64,000 nt of DNA from Chryseobacterium sp. ISL-6 (lineage in GTDB: Bacteria; Bacteroidota; Bacteroidia; Flavobacteriales; Weeksellaceae). Below, in pieces: positions 61,356 through 64,000 of the stretch. The notes under the pieces are model-generated. The model did no database searches. It saw only the letters and a program-made list of their open reading frames with translations, and was not told the origin of the DNA. Both the position numbers and the translations under genes were made by a program. The first letter of the stretch is position 1. Every line of letters begins with the position of its first letter. The DNA is taken from assembly GCF_018613715.1 (NCBI RefSeq), contig NZ_JAGGPT010000006.1:868001-932000 (forward strand). Direction: 5' to 3'.

Positions 61356-61826
61356 CTATTTTGATGCTTTCAGAAAGATCTGCTGTGTTTCTTCATTGAT
61401 ATCGATCGTTGGAAATTTTTTATCATAATCAATAACAATATCGCCCTTATCCTCAACTCCATTTCCATTAGAGTCCCAATTAATAGTAATATAGTATTTC
61501 ACAGGATCTCCCTTTTTTACTTCAGGTTTAATAAGGCCTTCAGGATTATTGGGTACCGGAAGTTCAATGGTAAAAGGAATCTTTTCTTGAGTATATTCTT
61601 TTTCAGTAATTAAACTAGCAGGTACATCTGCCAGGTTAGCAGGAACACCATATAGATTTACTTTAAGCTTTGCATTTTTAGGAATGACATTATCAGCTCC
61701 AGTAAACTCGATCTTAACGTTTTTTTCATTAGATGCCTTATCTGCGACTACTGCTTCTTTTTTTGGAGCGTTGCAGCCTGTTAAGAATAAAGCTCCAAGA
61801 GCCATAAGGGTTATAAATTGTTTCAT
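61356..61826 (-). CDS. Lipoprotein, YbaY/YscW-like
   Basis: A 156-residue lipoprotein (lipobox FLTGC). The mature part KLKVNLYGVPANLADVPASLITEKEY and IPFTIELPVP follows the pattern of YbaY/YscW-type lipoproteins (LxDVSLADxPAxxI ... PFxFxLP). A DSNGNGVEDKGDIV stretch resembles a calcium-binding loop. YscW relatives help outer-membrane secretins; others are envelope proteins without assigned role. The family call is tentative. It is the right-most gene before the lipoprotein tract. Confidence 0.65.
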   Translation of the reverse strand: MKQFITLMALGALFLTGCNAPKKEAVVADKASNEKNVKIEFTGADNVIPKNAKLKVNLYGVPANLADVPASLITEKEYTQEKIPFTIELPVPNNPEGLIKPEVKKGDPVKYYITINWDSNGNGVEDKGDIVIDYDKKFPTIDINEETQQIFLKASK

Positions 61827-61937
61827 CTTAATTTGTTTTAGAAACTAAATTTATGAAAAATATACTAAGTAGGGATATAAACGAACATTAAGTTCTAAGT
61901 CAATCGTTTTAAGTGCATACTATTATTTTGAAAAATA

Positions 61938-62564
61938 TTATTTCATATCCTCTTCTTTTGAAGAAAGAACATCCCACTTATTGGCTTTTAATTGAAAAAT
62001 TGTGGTACTCACTTTACAGCATCCCTTAGGACCGCTTATGGTAAGGGTATTATTATTTTTGTCAATATTTTTTGGAAATGGACCTTCATTCAAAGGAAAG
62101 TGTTTTTCTGTTTTAAAAGTTCCATCATTTTTATCCTGAAAATAATAAGAATAAACCGGACCACCACTACCTCCAAAATCATAAAGGATAGCAAAATCTT
62201 CAAACCCATCAAAATTAAGATCAGTAATAATAAAATTATGAAAGTTCTCAACACCCTCTGTTATTTTCTTTCCTGAAGAAAAATAATTAATTTGGTTTAT
62301 ATTCGGTGAATCCTTAACGCTTAACCAAGTTCCTGGGGAATACATTATATCCTGAAAATCTATATTGTTTTTAATTACTTTTATTTTGATTTTTGAAGGT
62401 CGATTATCAATGTCTTTATTAACTATACTTATAGAAAAGCTGAGATCTTCGTTTTTCAACTCATTTGTGGAAGTTGCTTTTCGACAATTTAGAAGAAATA
62501 TTGCTGATGAAATAATTATTAATGGATTTCTTTTGCTGTAAAATGTATTTTTAGAGATACTCAT
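61938..62564 (-). CDS. Lipoprotein-like protein with VCBS/FG-GAP-like (XAC2610-related) segment
   Basis: 208 residues from ATG 62564. The frame is open to a TTG at 62642, but that part overlaps a duplicated promoter-like sequence, so I reject it. A hydrophobic signal ends in FLLNC (possible lipobox). ITDLNFDGFEDFAILYDFGGSGGPVYSYYF is like the calcium-binding repeat segments of XAC2610-type proteins, followed by a CC pair (GPKGCCKVST). Function unknown. It is the first of a minus-strand run of small envelope proteins that share promoter and 3'-end sequence. Confidence 0.6.
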   Translation of the reverse strand: MSISKNTFYSKRNPLIIISSAIFLLNCRKATSTNELKNEDLSFSISIVNKDIDNRPSKIKIKVIKNNIDFQDIMYSPGTWLSVKDSPNINQINYFSSGKKITEGVENFHNFIITDLNFDGFEDFAILYDFGGSGGPVYSYYFQDKNDGTFKTEKHFPLNEGPFPKNIDKNNNTLTISGPKGCCKVSTTIFQLKANKWDVLSSKEEDMK

Positions 62565-62602
62565 CAAAAGGAAATTATAATTTTTATGATGTTTAATATT
62601 TG

Positions 62603-62642
62603 AAATTGTTGTAGAATAATAATATTTTCCATTTTTATTCAA
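62603..62642 (-). repeat. Duplicated upstream (promoter-like) sequence, copy 1
   Basis: This 40-bp stretch matches 63852-63891 at about 33 of 40 positions by eye. Each lies upstream of a lipoprotein gene of the tract. Read on the minus strand both contain TTG followed by an AT-rich GAAAATATT block. Confidence 0.55.
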
Positions 62643-62709
62643 TTTTTTTATTAAAACACTCGCAGAATTTTCTTTAAATCTTCTATTTCAATTTTATTTT
62701 ATACCTTTT

Positions 62710-63225
62710 TTATGCAGATTTCACTAACTCTATCCATTCGTTAATTGTTCCTTCTCCTCCTAGACCTTTAATAAAATATTTATTATTTTCTTTTTTTATT
62801 TCGAAGGCAGCCGTTTTTGACTTGCAATTTTCTTCACCGCCTGCATAATATAATTCTAAAATATCATTACTCTCAATCGTCTTATAATTACCATTGCATC
62901 TAATAGGTTCATGGTAAGTGGTGGTGGTTAAAACTGCAACATCCTTTTTTATATTGAAATGATAGGTAATGCTGGCAGTACCAGAAATTGTTTCTTCAGT
63001 TTCTACTGTTGCTGAAAACTCTCCTTGAAATTTGGAATCAAGTAATTTTATATTTTCAGAAGTGGTATTTTTTATAGTATCATTTTTTAATTCTCCAATT
63101 ATCTCATAATTATTTTTATTAACTGAAACTTTCTTTTCTGTTGTTGTACTTGACTTTGTCTGACTACATGCTTGAAATGAAACAATAAGGTATAAAATAG
63201 TAATTATTAATAAGTTTCTTTTCAT
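62710..63225 (-). CDS. Small lipoprotein, unrecognised family
   Basis: 171 residues from ATG 63225, which directly starts a lipoprotein signal (lipobox SFQAC); a longer frame to 63303 has a non-signal N-terminus. A Ser/Thr/Lys-rich linker (SQTKSSTTTEKKVSVNK) precedes a beta-rich domain with two cysteines that may pair (IRCNGNYKT and EENCKSKTAAFEI). GLGGEGTINEWIEL closes it. I do not recognise a family. The sequence around its stop resembles the sequence at the window's right edge, suggesting tandem copies. Confidence 0.55.
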   Translation of the reverse strand: MKRNLLIITILYLIVSFQACSQTKSSTTTEKKVSVNKNNYEIIGELKNDTIKNTTSENIKLLDSKFQGEFSATVETEETISGTASITYHFNIKKDVAVLTTTTYHEPIRCNGNYKTIESNDILELYYAGGEENCKSKTAAFEIKKENNKYFIKGLGGEGTINEWIELVKSA

Positions 63226-63310
63226 ATAAATGTATTTATTTAATATACTTTTCAAGATCTTATTCCTAAAGAAGAATTCACTTTTAATAAAGGGAGATAG
63301 CAAAATATAG

Positions 63311-63834
63311 TTAATTACACCTTAATAATTTAACTGTTTTTTTCGTTTGAGCAAATGGATTTTCTACAAAGCTTCTCTGTTTATTTTTTTCATTATAGAA
63401 TCCCAACCATTCAATTTCAATACTATTTTCATCTATCTCTTTTACTTTTGCAATAATTTCTTTTCTTGAAAAATTCACCCAAGCTAAATCTGCGTTCCCT
63501 TTAGCCCATCAAATTTGATCTGAAAATTATCATTATTTTTCTGAATATTTAAATTTACTCGAGCCAGTAAACCACTTTTTGTATGAAAATCAATACTTGC
63601 GGAACTCTCGTCAAAAAACTCAATACTTGAGTTTTTATTATCACATTGAGATTTCCATACATCTTTAATGTTTAAAGAGTTTTGGGTAATAGTAGGAGCA
63701 TTTTCAGTAACCTTTGCGCTTGAAGTATTTAACGTATTTTGCTTTGTTCCCTGATTTTTATTTTTGGTAGTTTGGCTGCAAGACAAACTTGAAGTACCTA
63801 TTAAAAAAAGAGAAACTACTATTCTTATTTTCAT
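63311..63834 (-). pseudogene. Lipoprotein gene with single frameshift
   Basis: The frame from ATG 63834 encodes a lipoprotein start (SSLSC) and stops at 63484 after 116 residues (IKFDGLKGTQI). In the overlapping minus-strand frame, reading is open from 63508 to a TAA at 63311 and continues sensibly: WAKGNADLAWVNFSRKEII through VENPFAQTKKTVKLLRCN. Losing one base near 63505-63510 explains it; the restored product would be about 174 residues, like its neighbour (171). It is either a real pseudogene or a base-calling error. I saw no slippery heptamer in the right frame for programmed shifting. Confidence 0.7.
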
Positions 63835-63851
63835 TATTAAATTAAGGCTTA

Positions 63852-63891
63852 AAATTGTTGTGGGATAAGAATATTTTCTGATTTAATTCAA
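63852..63891 (-). repeat. Duplicated upstream (promoter-like) sequence, copy 2
   Basis: The partner of 62603-62642, upstream of the frameshifted lipoprotein gene. The match supports duplication of whole gene-plus-promoter modules in this tract. Confidence 0.55.
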
Positions 63892-63961
63892 AATGTTTTT
63901 TACCACAGCAATCAAAGTTTTTTTTCTTTCAATTTTATTTTATAGACTTGTTCTGTGTGTT

Positions 63962-64000
63962 TTATACCTTTTCTATATGGATTTTACTAGCTTGCCAATT
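63962..64000 (-). CDS. 3' end of a further tract gene (window-truncated)
   Basis: The minus strand reads NWQASKIHIEKV and a stop at 63962. The DNA around this stop (TAGTAAAATCCATATAGAAAAGGTATAAAA on the minus strand, in part) aligns with the end of the 62710 gene (TAGTGAAATCTGCATAAAAAAGG). It is therefore probably the tail of a related gene lying beyond the window. Only 12 codons are visible. Confidence 0.35.
   Translation of the reverse strand, partial: NWQASKIHIEKV

Noticed and set aside
63484..63520. Programmed -1 frameshifting
   Set aside because: I found no XXXYYYZ slippery heptamer in the zero frame and no clear downstream structure; a one-base loss is simpler.

Overview
The window looks like chromosomal DNA of a low-GC member of the Bacteroidota, most likely a Chryseobacterium/Elizabethkingia-type flavobacterium (Weeksellaceae). 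The evidence is TAnnTTTG (-7) promoter boxes, some with TTG about 19 bases upstream; almost no Shine-Dalgarno signals; type IX secretion (T9SS) C-terminal tails on two secreted proteins; TonB-dependent outer-membrane receptors of the flavobacterial beta-barrel type; 7TM-AraC regulation; and a split methionine synthase behind an S-box leader. I see no tRNA, rRNA, CRISPR array, insertion sequence or prophage. Most of it is ordinary core and envelope gene content with small accessory items between.

Layout. 1-6.6 kb: the end of an SDR gene divergent from an HxlR regulator, a membrane-anchored AraC regulator next to a TonB-dependent receptor, a tiny minus-strand gene for a double-glycine-leader, cysteine-rich peptide, and two guanidino-group (arginine deiminase/amidinotransferase fold) enzymes, the second CtlX-like. 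6.8-15.4 kb: a GH43-like secreted protein with a serine-hydrolase lipoprotein, then on the minus strand an alpha/beta-hydrolase lipoprotein and two tandem paralogous receptors. 15.7-25.2 kb: a surface lipoprotein, recJ-nadD-DUF3817, two exported ferritin-like proteins, an M48 peptidase, a YbiT-type ABC-F protein and smpB. 25.3-29.8 kb: an abundant OmpA-type protein, a YebC regulator, an LpxH-like phosphoesterase overlapping a glycosyltransferase, and a small GNAT enzyme.

29.9-37.0 kb holds the MoxR/DUF58 cluster: an RDD protein, divergent from SpoIIM-like, multi-pass membrane, DUF4129, DUF4350, MoxR ATPase and DUF58 genes in one direction. 37.1-42.1 kb: OsmC, a T9SS cargo protein and a large MGH1-like glycoside hydrolase. 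42.3-51.1 kb is a complete methionine operon behind a SAM-I riboswitch: metX (TTG start), an ACT-homoserine dehydrogenase without a kinase domain, an O-acylhomoserine sulfhydrylase, metH in two genes, and metF. 51.1-61.3 kb: a GNAT-type N-acyltransferase (possibly ceramide-synthase-like), folE, cysS, another T9SS cargo, a CBM20-MalQ amylomaltase, two small exported proteins and ferritin. 61.4-64.0 kb: a run of minus-strand lipoproteins, one with a clear frameshift, that appears to have grown by duplication and runs off the window.

The items most worth following up are the orphan GG-leader peptide (4232-4396); a family of AT-rich imperfect palindromes that share the word TATAACAATGTA and sit between co-directional operon genes (34540, 45033, 47343); the S-box leader with a plausible switching helix and a TTG-started metX; two promoters that place the transcription start on the start codon (HxlR and recJ); the kinase-less ThrA; and the broken, duplicated lipoprotein tract at the right edge. 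No single previously undescribed multi-gene system is evident.
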